Source of the DNA: Acidobacteriota bacterium
GTDB lineage: Bacteria > Acidobacteriota > Vicinamibacteria > Vicinamibacterales > UBA2999
Length of the DNA: 64,000 nt
Direction: 5' to 3'
Assembly: GCA_030697165.1 (NCBI GenBank)
Contig: JAUYQQ010000010.1
Coordinates: forward strand, 62,001 to 126,000
In this document: positions 16,362 through 27,084 of the stretch, piece after piece
How positions within the stretch are numbered: the first letter of the stretch is position 1
Layout of the letters: every line of letters starts with the position of its first letter
Notes under the pieces: generated by a model
The model's database searches: none
Told to the model about the DNA's origin: nothing
Seen by the model: only the letters and a program-made list of their open reading frames with translations
Program-made: the position numbers and the translations under genes

Positions 16362-18952
16362 TACGCCTCGGCCGGCCTGAGCGTGATCTCGACGCGCGGT
16401 GGGCCGGCCTTGAGCACCAGGGTGTCGGCGCGGCAGGCCGCCTTCAGGTCGCGCGCGACGAGCGCCAGGCTCGTCGCCGCGTCCTCTCCGGCGAAGTAGA
16501 TCACTTCCTGGACCGGCGTGCCGACCGACACCTTCTGATCGGTCTTGGCCTTGCGAATGGCGTTGAGCGCCTCGGTCAGGTGGAGCACCGATCGCTCGGC
16601 AGCGGCGTCGGTGCCAGAGACGGCAATCAACTCGGCGCGGGTCGGCCACGCCGCGCGATGCACGGAGCCGTCGTTCGACCACGACCACACCTCGTCGCAC
16701 ACAAACGACAGGTACGGCGCCAGCAGGCGCAACAGGACCGACAGCGCCAGCCGCATCGCGGTCGAGGCCGACGCCGCGGCGTCGGCGCCGAAGTCTCCGT
16801 AGCGGCGCGACTTGGCGGCCTCGATGTAGTTGTCGCAGAAATCCCAGAAGAACGACTCGATCTTCGCCAGCGCCTTGGCATACTCGTACTGATCGAGCTC
16901 GGCGGTCGCCTCGTCCACGAGGCTGGCGAGGTTCTGCAGCATGCCGCGGTCGAGCGCCTCGGTGACCGCGCCGGCTGGCTGGTCCCCCGCCAGCACGAAC
17001 TTCGACACGTTCAGCACCTTCATGGCGAGCTTGCGGCCAATCTTCATCTGGCCGACGTCAAACGCGGTGTCGACGCCTGGGCCGCCGCGCGCGGCCCAGT
17101 AGCGCACGCCATCGGAGCCGTACTCCTGCAGCAGACCCAGCGGCGTGACCACGTTGCCCTTCGACTTCGACATCTTCTTGCGGTCGGGATCGAGCACCCA
17201 GCCGGAGATCGCGGCGTTGGTCCACGGCACCGACTCGTTCTCGAAGTGCGCGCGCACCACCGATGAGAACAGCCAGGTGCGAATGATGTCGTGCGCCTGC
17301 GGGCGCAGGTCCATCGGAAACGTGCGCGCGAAGATCTCAGGATCGCTTTCCCACAGGGTCACCAGTTGCGGCGACACCGACGAAGTCGCCCAGGTGTCCA
17401 TGATGTCGGGATCACCGGCGAAACCGCCGGGCTGGCCGCGCTGGTCGGCGGTGTAGCCCTCGGGCACGTCGGTGGATGGATCGATGGGCAGCCGCGACTC
17501 GGCCGGCACCAGCGGGCGGCCGTGGTCGGTCGTGCCGTCGGCGCGCAGCGGATACCAGACCGGGATGGGCACACCGAAGAAGCGCTGGCGGCTCACGCAC
17601 CAGTCGCCATTCAGCCCGTTCACCCAGTTCTCGAAGCGCGCCTGCATGTATTGCGGATGCCACGCGATCTCGCGCCCGCGCCCGATGAACTGGTCGCGAT
17701 GGTCGATGGTCTTGATGAACCACTGGCGGCTGGTCACGATCTCGAGCGGGCGATCGCCCTTCTCGTAGAACTTGACGTTGTGGGTGATCGGCGTGGGGTC
17801 GCCCTGCAGGTCGCCGCTGTCGCGCAGCAACTCGACCATCTTCGCCTGCGCCTTCTTCGCTGACAGGCCGGCCAGCTGGTCGTACGCCTGTTGCGCGCGC
17901 GCCACGTCGGCCGACTCCCAGCCCGGCTCGCCCCAGGGCACGCGGCCGAGCGCGCCGTTCGGCTGCACGATGGCGCGCACCGGCAGCTTGAGCTCGCGCC
18001 ACCAGACCACGTCGGTGGTGTCGCCAAACGTGCAGATCATGGCAATGCCGCTGCCCTTTTCGGGATCGGCCAGCGCATGCGCCAGCACCGGCACCTTCAC
18101 GCCGAAAATCGGTGTGACCACCTCCGTCCCAAACAGCGGCTGGTAGCGCGCGTCATCTGGATGCGCGACCAGCGCCACGCAGGCGGGGATCAATTCAGGG
18201 CGCGTGGTTTCGATCGCGACCACTCCGTCCCCACCGGCCTTGGCGAAATGAATCTTGTGGTACGCGCCCGGCTGTTCGCGATCTTCGAGTTCGGCCTGCG
18301 CCACCGCGGTGCGGAAGTCCACGTCCCACAGGGTCGGCGCTTCCACCTGGTATGCCAGCCCCTTCGCGAGATGCCGCAAGAACATGATCTGCGACACGCG
18401 CTGGGCAGGACGGCCGATCGTCGCATAGGTCATCGACCAATCGACCGAGAGGCCGAGGTACCGCCATAGCTGCTCGAAGACCTTCTCGTCTTCGACCGTC
18501 AGCTTGACGCACAGCTCGATGAAATTGGGCCGCGACACCGAAATCGCCTGCTTGTCGCCCCTCGACTTCGCTCGGGGCGACCCTGAGCCTGTCGAAGGGT
18601 CGGCTTCTTCCGGCAGCTTGAAGTTCGGGTCGTACGGCAGCGACGGATCGCAGCGCACGCCAAAGTAGTTCTGAACGCGCCGTTCGGTCGGCAGGCCGTT
18701 GTCGTCCCACCCCATGGGGTAGAACACTTCCTTCCCGCGCATGCGCTGGAAGCGGGCCACGATGTCGGTGTGCGTGTACGAGAAGACGTGCCCGACGTGA
18801 AGCGACCCGCTTACCGTCGGCGGCGGCGTATCAATCGAGTAGACCTGGTCGCGGGACTTGGTGCGGTCGAACCGGTAGGTGCCGTCACGCTCCCACTTCG
18901 CCGATAGCGTGGCTTCCAGGCCTTCCAGTGCGGGCTTCTCGGGAACGGGCAT
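16361..18952 (-). CDS. valS: Valyl-tRNA synthetase with an in-frame REP-derived insertion
   Basis: Class I synthetase for tRNA-Val, 863 residues. HIGH motif is SGSLHVGHVFSYTHTD and the KMSKS motif is KKMSKSKGNVVTP. CP1 editing and anticodon domains follow in order. At residues ~117-132 there is a low-complexity segment (DPSTGSGSPRAKSRG) encoded by a palindromic intergenic-type repeat inserted in frame (18558-18600). First gene of the tightly overlapping valS-nadC-birA-coaX operon. Confidence 0.95.
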   Translation of the reverse strand: MPVPEKPALEGLEATLSAKWERDGTYRFDRTKSRDQVYSIDTPPPTVSGSLHVGHVFSYTHTDIVARFQRMRGKEVFYPMGWDDNGLPTERRVQNYFGVRCDPSLPYDPNFKLPEEADPSTGSGSPRAKSRGDKQAISVSRPNFIELCVKLTVEDEKVFEQLWRYLGLSVDWSMTYATIGRPAQRVSQIMFLRHLAKGLAYQVEAPTLWDVDFRTAVAQAELEDREQPGAYHKIHFAKAGGDGVVAIETTRPELIPACVALVAHPDDARYQPLFGTEVVTPIFGVKVPVLAHALADPEKGSGIAMICTFGDTTDVVWWRELKLPVRAIVQPNGALGRVPWGEPGWESADVARAQQAYDQLAGLSAKKAQAKMVELLRDSGDLQGDPTPITHNVKFYEKGDRPLEIVTSRQWFIKTIDHRDQFIGRGREIAWHPQYMQARFENWVNGLNGDWCVSRQRFFGVPIPVWYPLRADGTTDHGRPLVPAESRLPIDPSTDVPEGYTADQRGQPGGFAGDPDIMDTWATSSVSPQLVTLWESDPEIFARTFPMDLRPQAHDIIRTWLFSSVVRAHFENESVPWTNAAISGWVLDPDRKKMSKSKGNVVTPLGLLQEYGSDGVRYWAARGGPGVDTAFDVGQMKIGRKLAMKVLNVSKFVLAGDQPAGAVTEALDRGMLQNLASLVDEATAELDQYEYAKALAKIESFFWDFCDNYIEAAKSRRYGDFGADAAASASTAMRLALSVLLRLLAPYLSFVCDEVWSWSNDGSVHRAAWPTRAELIAVSGTDAAAERSVLHLTEALNAIRKAKTDQKVSVGTPVQEVIYFAGEDAATSLALVARDLKAACRADTLVLKAGPPRVEITLRPAEA
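18558..18600. repeat. REP-like palindromic element inside valS
   Basis: The element contains the widely dispersed intergenic palindrome half CCTTCGACAGGCTCAGGG (minus strand) and its partner CCCCGAGCGAAGTCGAGGGG. Such elements are normally intergenic; here it is read through in frame as part of ValRS. Confidence 0.85.
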
Positions 18953-18996
18953 ATCCCCCCATTATCTCGCGGAACACGCCCGGGCGGACGCGTCCC

Positions 18997-19048
18997 AGGC
19001 AACCCTGCCACCGCCGCTGAAGCTACGGCGGACAAGGAAGGGTTGCCT
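18997..19048. terminator. REP-like hairpin upstream of valS, downstream of the receiver-like gene
   Basis: Perfect 10 bp arms (AGGCAACCCT 18997-19006; AGGGTTGCCT 19039-19048) with an inner stem around GAAGCT. The inner AAGCTACGGCGGAC recurs in complement at 26345-26358. It may terminate transcription between the minus-strand genes. Confidence 0.65.
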
Positions 19049-19057
19049 CCACAAGAC

Positions 19058-20500
19058 TTACTGGGTGTCGCGTTCGGCGCGGGTCCTGACACGCGCGATT
19101 TCGTCGCGGACCAGCCGCTCCGACGTCTCGGAGACGACCGATCGCACGGTCTCGCGGACCGAGGCCGCGATGGCGGCGCGCAGCTCGGCGCCAAAAGAGG
19201 CGGCGTTCAGCCGCTCGACCACGCGCTGCGCGATCTGATCGAGCATGTCCTCGGTCACCTCGGGAGCGGCCGCCTGCACGGTCACCGGCGCGGCCAATGC
19301 CGGACCGTCGCCGGTCTCGAATGCCAGCAGCGCCGCAAAGTCATCGGCCACCGAACCTGGCGGCACCGGCGCCAGCGAGACCGGCACGACCGGGCCGACC
19401 GATGCTGGGGGCACGGGCGCGACCGGGGCGGCGGCCAGATCGTCGAGGCGGAAATCGAAGTCGAGCCTCTCCGCCGGCGCCGGCGCATTCGGCACCGGCT
19501 CGGCGGCCGGCAACTCGACATCGTGAATGCCCATCTCGGCGGCGAGTTCGCGCTGTTGGGCGACGCGCATTTCACGCGCCTTCTCGTCCTCCGCAAACCA
19601 CTCATCGTCTACTTCGAAGATCGGATTGGCGGGGCCGGCTTCGGGCCGAGGCGGCAGGGCCACGTGCGTATCGGCCACGAGGTCGCGGCCAACGGCCAGG
19701 TCGCGTTCCTTGTGCTCGTCCGAGAACCAGTCGGTATCGACTTCGAAGACCGAGTTCGACGCCTGCCCATCGGTCGTCATCGCGGGCCGGCGTCCAGGCG
19801 AGCGCGGGTCGGCCGCGCCCGACGACTGGCCGATCGGCGGCGACGGATTGCGGCTGGAGGCCTGCGAATCCTGGTGGCGGCCGGCGAGGTGCTGATCGAG
19901 AGAATCGAACGCCGCGTCGAGGGTATCGAGATAGTCTTCGCGGCCCGAGCCGTTGGCGCCGCCCTCGACCGGGCGGGCGTCTGGTTCGAGGCCGGTCTCC
20001 TTGCGCAGTTCGTCCCAGGACGACACCTGGGGCGGACGCGCAGGCGGTGTGGCCGGACGGCCCGGCTTCCTGGCGTCGGCGGCCGTATCGGCGGCGGTCA
20101 CGAGGCGGCCCGCCGGCAGGGCCGGCCGCGCCTCCTTCAGACCGAGCAACTCTCGTACTCGACTAATCACAGCAGTTGGCTCTAGTGGTTTCTCGATGAC
20201 CCCTCGGGCGCCGCAGCTCGCGAGCTTCGCGGCATCCACCGTCTCGAACGCCCCCGACAGCAACAACACCGGGATGTCGCGCAGCGTCTCGCTGCCGTGC
20301 ATCCGCTCCGACAACTCGTAGCCGTTGGTGCGCGGCAAGGTCGTGCCCGCCAGCACGATATCGGGCCGCCCGGCGGCCATGGCGTCCAGGGCCTGCTGCC
20401 CATCCGACACCGTGACCACGCGGAACGCCTCGTCGGCAAAGGTCAGCGCCACGACCCGCTGGGTCGTGATGCTGTCGTCGGCGAGCAGCAAGGTGCGCAT
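19058..20500 (-). CDS. Response-regulator-like protein with degenerate receiver and long disordered tail
   Basis: A 480-residue protein. Residues 1-120 form a CheY-like receiver: acidic pair in LLADDS, conserved Lys in VIEKPLEP. The phosphoacceptor Asp position is not Asp (PDIVLAGTTLPRTNGYEL, where DxxLP is expected), so it is probably a pseudo-receiver. Residues ~125-410 are Pro/Ala/Asp-rich and probably disordered, with two related short segments (SVFEVDTDWFSDEHKERDLAV and PIFEVDDEWFAEDEKAREMRV, each truncated here). The C-terminal ~70 residues are amphipathic helices (ELRAAIAASVRETVRSVVSE). No DNA-binding domain is visible; the role is unknown. Confidence 0.8.
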   Translation of the reverse strand: MRTLLLADDSITTQRVVALTFADEAFRVVTVSDGQQALDAMAAGRPDIVLAGTTLPRTNGYELSERMHGSETLRDIPVLLLSGAFETVDAAKLASCGARGVIEKPLEPTAVISRVRELLGLKEARPALPAGRLVTAADTAADARKPGRPATPPARPPQVSSWDELRKETGLEPDARPVEGGANGSGREDYLDTLDAAFDSLDQHLAGRHQDSQASSRNPSPPIGQSSGAADPRSPGRRPAMTTDGQASNSVFEVDTDWFSDEHKERDLAVGRDLVADTHVALPPRPEAGPANPIFEVDDEWFAEDEKAREMRVAQQRELAAEMGIHDVELPAAEPVPNAPAPAERLDFDFRLDDLAAAPVAPVPPASVGPVVPVSLAPVPPGSVADDFAALLAFETGDGPALAAPVTVQAAAPEVTEDMLDQIAQRVVERLNAASFGAELRAAIAASVRETVRSVVSETSERLVRDEIARVRTRAERDTQ

Positions 20501-20548
20501 GCAACCGCCTACTTTCTGGTATCGGACGAACGGGTGGGCATCAACACC

Positions 20549-20950
20549 TCAGACCCGGGCCCGCGCGTTGGCGGCAATGTAGTCGATGATGTGCTGCATC
20601 GGCGTGCCGGGAATGAAAATGCCGCGAATGCCCATGGCATGCAGCTTGGGCAGGTCGACGTCGGGAATGATCCCGCCGATCACCACCTGGACGTCGTCCA
20701 GGCCCTTCTCCTTGAGCAGTTCCACGACCCGCGGGCAGATGTGCATGTGGGCGCCCGACAGGATCGACAGCCCAATCACGTCGGCGTCTTCCTGCAGCGC
20801 CGCCGAGACGATCATCTCGGGCGTCTGCCGCAGGCCGGTGTAGATCACCTCCATGCCGGCGTCGCGCAAGGCGCGCGCAATCACCTTGGCACCACGATCG
20901 TGGCCATCCAACCCCGGCTTCGCAATTACCACGCGAATTTTTTGACTCAT
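20549..20950 (-). CDS. Methylmalonyl-CoA mutase, cobalamin-binding small subunit
   Basis: 133-residue stand-alone B12-binding domain. The DxHxxG motif is [13 protein letters not shown], with SILSGAH and GGIIPDVD completing the corrinoid site. It partners the catalytic subunit encoded 46 bp upstream. Split mutases of this kind carry out the succinyl-CoA/methylmalonyl-CoA rearrangement in propionate metabolism. Confidence 0.93.
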   Translation of the reverse strand: MSQKIRVVIAKPGLDGHDRGAKVIARALRDAGMEVIYTGLRQTPEMIVSAALQEDADVIGLSILSGAHMHICPRVVELLKEKGLDDVQVVIGGIIPDVDLPKLHAMGIRGIFIPGTPMQHIIDYIAANARARV

Positions 20951-20995
20951 ACAATCACAAGATCCCGATCACGAGATCACCAACCCACCAGCTCG

Positions 20996-22669
<1,674 letters not shown>

Positions 22670-22769
22670 ATCGCCCTAATTATAAGACTGACGGGAGGTT
22701 TCGGTCCCCGAGGCACCTGTAATTCAGTGTCGCCAAACGATATCAAAAACTCATGCACATGATATGAAA

Positions 22770-22790
22770 TTGACATCCTGACGATGTCAA
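22770..22790. repeat. Short palindrome upstream of the mutase operon
   Basis: TTGACATC (22770-22777) and GATGTCAA (22783-22790) form an 8 bp inverted repeat with a 5 bp spacer in an AT-richer stretch about 100 bp upstream of the mutase large-subunit gene. It could be an operator or part of a promoter; no direct evidence. Confidence 0.45.
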
Positions 22791-22828
22791 CGCTACTTTG
22801 GATCGTTTCGACCGACACGGAATAGGTT

Positions 22829-22885
22829 GTAGCCTCCGGCTTTAGCCGGAGCGTAGTCAGAGTAGCCTCCGGCTTTAGCCGGAGC
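22829..22885. repeat. Two copies of a CTTTAG-loop hairpin (REP-like)
   Basis: Two identical 24 bp copies (22829-22852 and 22862-22885), each a hairpin CTCCGGC-TTTA-GCCGGAG preceded by GTAGC. They end 2 bp from the stop of the VWFA gene and may act as its terminator. Confidence 0.88.
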
Positions 22886-22887
22886 TC

Positions 22888-24978
22888 TTAGGACGTCAGT
22901 CGGAAGGCCACGAGTTCGCTCACGGGCTGGTGGCCCTCGCTATTCGCGGTCAACTCCAGCAGATACTGCCCCGCTGCGTAACTCGCCAGCGAGAAATCGA
23001 TCGTGTAGGGCTCGCCCGCCGCGGCCGGCTGCGCCACGACGACCTCACTCATCTTCGCGCCGGCCTGGTTCAGCAGCGCCGCCGTGACCGTGGCCGGCGC
23101 GGTCCCGGGCGCGAACGCATCGACCCGAATCAACAGGCGATCGGTGCGGCGGAACTCGCGAATCGCCGTGGGCGGCGTGCCGGTGCCCGAGGCGAGCGCG
23201 GTGAACTCGCGCGCGTTCCTGGCGAACCACACCTTCGGCGTGCCAAGCATGAGTTCTGCCGCGGTCAGGTCCGGCACGATCAACTCGCGGTGCTCGGTGT
23301 CGAGCATCCCCGTGCCGTCGCCCTCAATGGTGAGTCGCAGGTCGAGCTTGCCCGGCTTCGCGTCGAAGCTGATCACCGCCCCGGCCCCGGTCGGCGCCAT
23401 CGTCGACGGCACGCGGCCGCGATAGACAATCTCGCCGTTCGCCGTAGTCGCCAGCAGGGTCACGCGCCGCGCTTCGTCGCGTCGAACGCCAGGCGTGGGG
23501 GGCATCGGCTCCCACAGGAACGTCACTTTCGCCAGCCCGTTCGTGCCACGCTCGGTGCCAATCCACGTGCGGACGTAGCGGCGGTTCGTCAGGGGCGCCA
23601 GCGTCGACAGCGCCCGGGTCACCGCCACCGGCGGACCGGCCCTCGGGCCGGCTTCGGCACGCCTGGCGTCCGCCTCGGTATACGCCCAATACCCCTTGCG
23701 CGCGCGCACCTGCACGCCTGGCCGCTTCACGCGAACCCTGATCTCGTGGAACTTGCCGTCCATCGGCGCCTGCGACGAGGTGTAGCCGATCAGGTAGTAG
23801 GCGCTGGCATCGCGAACGATCTGCTTCATCGCGGTGCCCAGGTCGTTGCGATTGACGATGGCCCGGCCGTCGGTGTTTTCGGCGAGCGAGCGCAGGCTAT
23901 CCATGCTGTTGTTGAGGAAGCGCTGGCTGGTCGTACCCGAGATGTTGGTGCTGATGTCGAACTCGCCGGTTGACAGGCCGCGGGGGTCAACCGCGTAGAT
24001 GGAGGTGTTGTTACGATTGGCCGCCGCGAACACGTCCTCCAGTTCCTGGAGCAAGTCCAGGCTGGCCGAGAACTGCACGCGATCCTCCATCAGATTGTTG
24101 TCGGCGGCAAACGGGTCGCGCGTCGCGCGGCCGGGGTCGCCGAAGCCGCCCGGCTGGTCGCTGCGCAACTGCGGCGGCAGCAGCGCCGAATAGCCCTCGC
24201 TGACGAGGATCAGCGACTTGCGGCCCTCGCGCAGGGAGCCCAGCTTGGTGGAGATGCCGCGGATGGCGGTCAGCGACACCTGCCGGCGCAGCCGTTCGAT
24301 GGCATCGGGCGTCAGCTTGTAGACGTACTGCCGCTCCAGGTCGTTGATCGGGTCGTAGTTGTACTTGCGGCCCTCGAACTTCTCGATGGTGTTGATCACG
24401 CCCTGGTGGTTGCGGGTCAGCGTCACGGCATCGATCGGGGTCAACGGATACATCACCGAGACCAGATCGTTCGGCGCCAGTTCATTGGTGATGAACTCGA
24501 TCAGCGGCCGGCGCACCGACATGCTGCTCTCGCGGCGCACGGCGTAGTCGTCCAGAAAGAACACGAAGATCCGCGACGTTTCGTCGGCGGCCGCCGTCTC
24601 CTCGTCGAGCCGCGTGCGGATGGTCCGCTGCGTGTAGCTGGGCGCGACCGCCGGATCGATCTTGATCAGGCGCAACGTTTCCGGTTTCTGTGGCTTGCCG
24701 TCTTCGCTGATCTCGAAATCTTCGAGCGTGAGGTCGTCAACCGGGTTGCCCTGGCGGTCGGTGACGGTGGCGTCGACGCGGATGAAGTTGATGCCGGTGC
24801 GGAACACCGGTTGGCCGCCGTCGGGCGCCGCCGGCGTTTGGGCGGCGGGCGTCTCGGCCGCCGGCTTCTCCTGCCCCGTCGGGGGAGGCACTGGCTTTTC
24901 CTGCCCGGAGGCGCGCAGACTAGCCGCGGCCAGCAATGCCGTCAGCAGGAGAACCGAGCGCGGAGGGGTCATGCGCAT
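22888..24978 (-). CDS. Exported VWFA-domain protein (acidobacterial type)
   Basis: 696 residues. ATG 24978 (or 24972) gives a signal peptide (RSVLLLTALLAAASLRASGQ); the open frame upstream lies in an inverted-repeat element and is not coding. After a Pro/Ala linker comes FRTGINFIRVDATVTDRQG, the hallmark of the acidobacterial VWFA family (TIGR03436). A von Willebrand A domain follows (FVFFLDDYAV..., LILVSEGYS). The C-terminal half is beta-rich and unassigned. Secreted or periplasmic, function unknown. Confidence 0.9.
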   Translation of the reverse strand: MRMTPPRSVLLLTALLAAASLRASGQEKPVPPPTGQEKPAAETPAAQTPAAPDGGQPVFRTGINFIRVDATVTDRQGNPVDDLTLEDFEISEDGKPQKPETLRLIKIDPAVAPSYTQRTIRTRLDEETAAADETSRIFVFFLDDYAVRRESSMSVRRPLIEFITNELAPNDLVSVMYPLTPIDAVTLTRNHQGVINTIEKFEGRKYNYDPINDLERQYVYKLTPDAIERLRRQVSLTAIRGISTKLGSLREGRKSLILVSEGYSALLPPQLRSDQPGGFGDPGRATRDPFAADNNLMEDRVQFSASLDLLQELEDVFAAANRNNTSIYAVDPRGLSTGEFDISTNISGTTSQRFLNNSMDSLRSLAENTDGRAIVNRNDLGTAMKQIVRDASAYYLIGYTSSQAPMDGKFHEIRVRVKRPGVQVRARKGYWAYTEADARRAEAGPRAGPPVAVTRALSTLAPLTNRRYVRTWIGTERGTNGLAKVTFLWEPMPPTPGVRRDEARRVTLLATTANGEIVYRGRVPSTMAPTGAGAVISFDAKPGKLDLRLTIEGDGTGMLDTEHRELIVPDLTAAELMLGTPKVWFARNAREFTALASGTGTPPTAIREFRRTDRLLIRVDAFAPGTAPATVTAALLNQAGAKMSEVVVAQPAAAGEPYTIDFSLASYAAGQYLLELTANSEGHQPVSELVAFRLTS

Positions 24979-25029
24979 GCTCGTGGGTCGATGATAACAT
25001 TGAGTTTTCCGCTGCCGCACGTACCCGGG

Positions 25030-25139
25030 CCACAGAGGACACCGAGAACACCGAGGAAACGCCTTCTTCGACCACGGCAATTCCTGTCCTTTGGGTTTTC
25101 GTGAAAGTCTTACTCTGTGTCCACGGTGTCCTCTGTGGC
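25030..25139. repeat. Long inverted repeat in the VWFA-acyl-CoA dehydrogenase promoter region
   Basis: Left arm 25030-25057 begins GCCACAGAGGACACC. The right arm (about 25111-25139) is its near complement, ending GGTGTCCTCTGTGGC. Inner parts diverge but keep the ACACnGAG theme. It looks like a MITE-type element filling the divergent promoter region. Confidence 0.8.
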
Positions 25140-25159
25140 TTTCGTCGGTTGAGGTTTTC

Positions 25160-26323
25160 ATGAATCAGACAGTTACCACCACCCCTGCACTGACCAGGCT
25201 GGCCGAAGATGAAGCCATCTTCCGCGACAGCGTTTACGAGTTTGCCGACAAGGAAGTCCGTCCGCTCTCCCGCGACATGGACGAGCACGCCGTGATGTCG
25301 CCGGCCCTGATCGAGAAGCTGTTCGCCATGGGCATGCTTAGTGTCGAGGTGCCGGAAAGCTACGGCGGCGCCGGCGGCACGTTCTTCCACTCGGTGCTGG
25401 CCGTCGAAAGCCTGTCGCGGGTCGATCCGTCCGTCGGCGTGCTGGTGGACGTGCAGAACACGCTCGTCATCAACGCCGTGATGCGCTGGGGCAGCGACGC
25501 GATCAAGAAGACCTATCTCACCAAGCTGGCGTCGAACACGATTGGCGCCTACTGCCTGTCGGAGGCCGGCGCCGGCAGCGATGCCTTTGCGCTGACCACG
25601 CGCGCCGTGGAACAGGGGGACGGCTTCGCGTTGACGGGCCGCAAGCTGTGGATCACCAACGGCAACGAGGCGGACATGTTCATCGTGTTCGCCACCATCA
25701 ATCCCGAGGCCGGCTACCGCGGCATCACCGCCTTCATCGTCGATCGCGGCACACCGGGCTTCACCGTGGGCACGAAGGAAGACAAGCTCGGCATTCGCGC
25801 CAGCAGCACCTGCGAGTTGCTCTTCGACAACTGCATCGTGCCGAAGTCGCAAATCCTCGGTGAGGTCGGCAAGGGCTACAAGGTCGCGATCGAGACGCTG
25901 AACGAGGGGCGCATCGGCATTGGCGCGCAGATGCTGGGCCTGGCGCAGGGCGCCCTCGATCACACGGTGAAGTACATCAAGGAGCGCAAGCAGTTCGGCA
26001 AGGCGATCGCCGACTTCCAGGGCGTGCAGTTTCAGCTGGCGCGGATGGCCACCGACGTGGAAACGACCCGCCTGCTGGTCTACAACTCGGCGCGGCTGCG
26101 CGACGCGGGCCTGCCGTTCCTGACGGAAGCAGCCATGTGCAAGGTGTACTCGTCGGAGGTGGCCGAGCGGGTCGCCTCGATGGCGATCAACCTGTTCGGC
26201 GGCAACGGCTTCGTGAAGGAGTACCCGGTCGAGAAGCTCTATCGCGACGCGAAGATCGGACAGATCTACGAAGGCACGACGAACATGCAGCTGATGACGA
26301 TCGCTAAAAATATTCTCGGATGA
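25160..26323 (+). CDS. Acyl-CoA dehydrogenase
   Basis: 387-residue FAD enzyme introducing a 2,3-double bond into acyl-CoA. Signature segments: AYCLSEAGAGSDAFAL (FAD/substrate), GRKLWITNGNEADMF, RKQFGKAI, and the C-terminal YEGTTNMQLMTIAKNIL with the catalytic-base region. ATG 25160 follows GAGG. Closest in feel to short/branched-chain or butyryl-CoA dehydrogenases; this fits the nearby mutase genes in short-chain acyl metabolism. Confidence 0.93.
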   Translation: MNQTVTTTPALTRLAEDEAIFRDSVYEFADKEVRPLSRDMDEHAVMSPALIEKLFAMGMLSVEVPESYGGAGGTFFHSVLAVESLSRVDPSVGVLVDVQNTLVINAVMRWGSDAIKKTYLTKLASNTIGAYCLSEAGAGSDAFALTTRAVEQGDGFALTGRKLWITNGNEADMFIVFATINPEAGYRGITAFIVDRGTPGFTVGTKEDKLGIRASSTCELLFDNCIVPKSQILGEVGKGYKVAIETLNEGRIGIGAQMLGLAQGALDHTVKYIKERKQFGKAIADFQGVQFQLARMATDVETTRLLVYNSARLRDAGLPFLTEAAMCKVYSSEVAERVASMAINLFGGNGFVKEYPVEKLYRDAKIGQIYEGTTNMQLMTIAKNILG

Positions 26324-26328
26324 TGTCG

Positions 26329-26381
26329 AGGCGGGACTTGCGTAGTCCGCCGTAGCTTGAGCGAAGGCGGAAGTCCCGCCT
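26329..26381. terminator. REP-like hairpin between convergent acyl-CoA dehydrogenase genes
   Basis: Perfect 11 bp arms AGGCGGGACTT (26329-26339) and AAGTCCCGCCT (26371-26381), with an inner GTCCGCCGTAGCTT/AAGGCGGA stem. It shares its inner core with the element at 18997-19048 and sits where a bidirectional terminator is expected. Confidence 0.7.
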
Positions 26382-26387
26382 GCCCGC

Positions 26388-27038
26388 CTAGGTCAGAATC
26401 ACCGCAAGGGTTCGGGCGTCTCGCGTGAGGCGCTCGAGCACGCCGCCCCGAACGTAGCCTCCCGGCCCTTCCATTCGAATCGCGGCATCGGCCGCGTGCT
26501 CGGCCGCATTCGCCGCAAACGCTTTCGCGCGGGCCACCAGCACCGCCGCCGCGCTGTCTCCGTAATCGAGGGCTTGAGCGGCCCGGTAGGTCACCATGCG
26601 CGCCGCTTCGACTTCCGTTGCGCTGTCGGCAATGATCCAATGGGGCCTCTGCTCGTCAGGGCCCGGCTTGACGCCGGCAGTCTTCATCGCCGCCACCGCG
26701 TGCGCGATTGCGGCACGGGCGACGCCGAGCGCCACCGCCGCCGCAACCAGCCGCGCGCGAACCGGGTGCGCCTCGCCAACAGCGGCCAAGGCGTCTTCGC
26801 TGCCGAGCAGTCCCGGCAAGGCCATCACCGGGCCGGCCGTGCCGCCCGCCAGCGCCGAGAAGCCCAGTTGCGCACCGAGACCGGCATCGGCGATCGACAC
26901 CTCCTCGACGACGAGCGTCGCCGGCACGGCATCCCGATGAAGCAGGGCCTTCAGTGAATCCAGGGTTGGACCAGCGGCCACGGCAGCACGGACACGGTCA
27001 ACAAGGGCTTGATGTTCGGGGGTGAGATCGAAGGTCAT
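26388..27038 (-). CDS. Acyl-CoA dehydrogenase-like protein lacking the middle domain
   Basis: 216 residues. The N-terminal ~50 residues resemble the start of acyl-CoA dehydrogenases (FDLTPEHQALVDRVRA). They are joined almost directly to a C-terminal helical-bundle-like part (ARLVAAAVALGVARAAIAHAVAAMK, shown in part; VTYRAAQALDYGDSAAAVLVARAKAF likewise). The FAD/substrate signatures are absent, so it is probably not an active dehydrogenase: either a degraded paralogue or a partner subunit. ATG 27038 chosen because it begins the family-like N-terminus. Confidence 0.7.
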   Translation of the reverse strand: MTFDLTPEHQALVDRVRAAVAAGPTLDSLKALLHRDAVPATLVVEEVSIADAGLGAQLGFSALAGGTAGPVMALPGLLGSEDALAAVGEAHPVRARLVAAAVALGVARAAIAHAVAAMKTAGVKPGPDEQRPHWIIADSATEVEAARMVTYRAAQALDYGDSAAAVLVARAKAFAANAAEHAADAAIRMEGPGGYVRGGVLERLTRDARTLAVILT

Positions 27039-27084
27039 ATGGATAAGGTTAATCAACGCTGGCGATAAGCGTCGATTATAGCCA

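Noticed and set aside
24979-25161. Extension of the VWFA protein upstream of ATG 24978
   Set aside because: The extra residues (e.g. SHRGHRGHRV) are encoded by the inverted-repeat element and would displace the signal peptide from the N-terminus.
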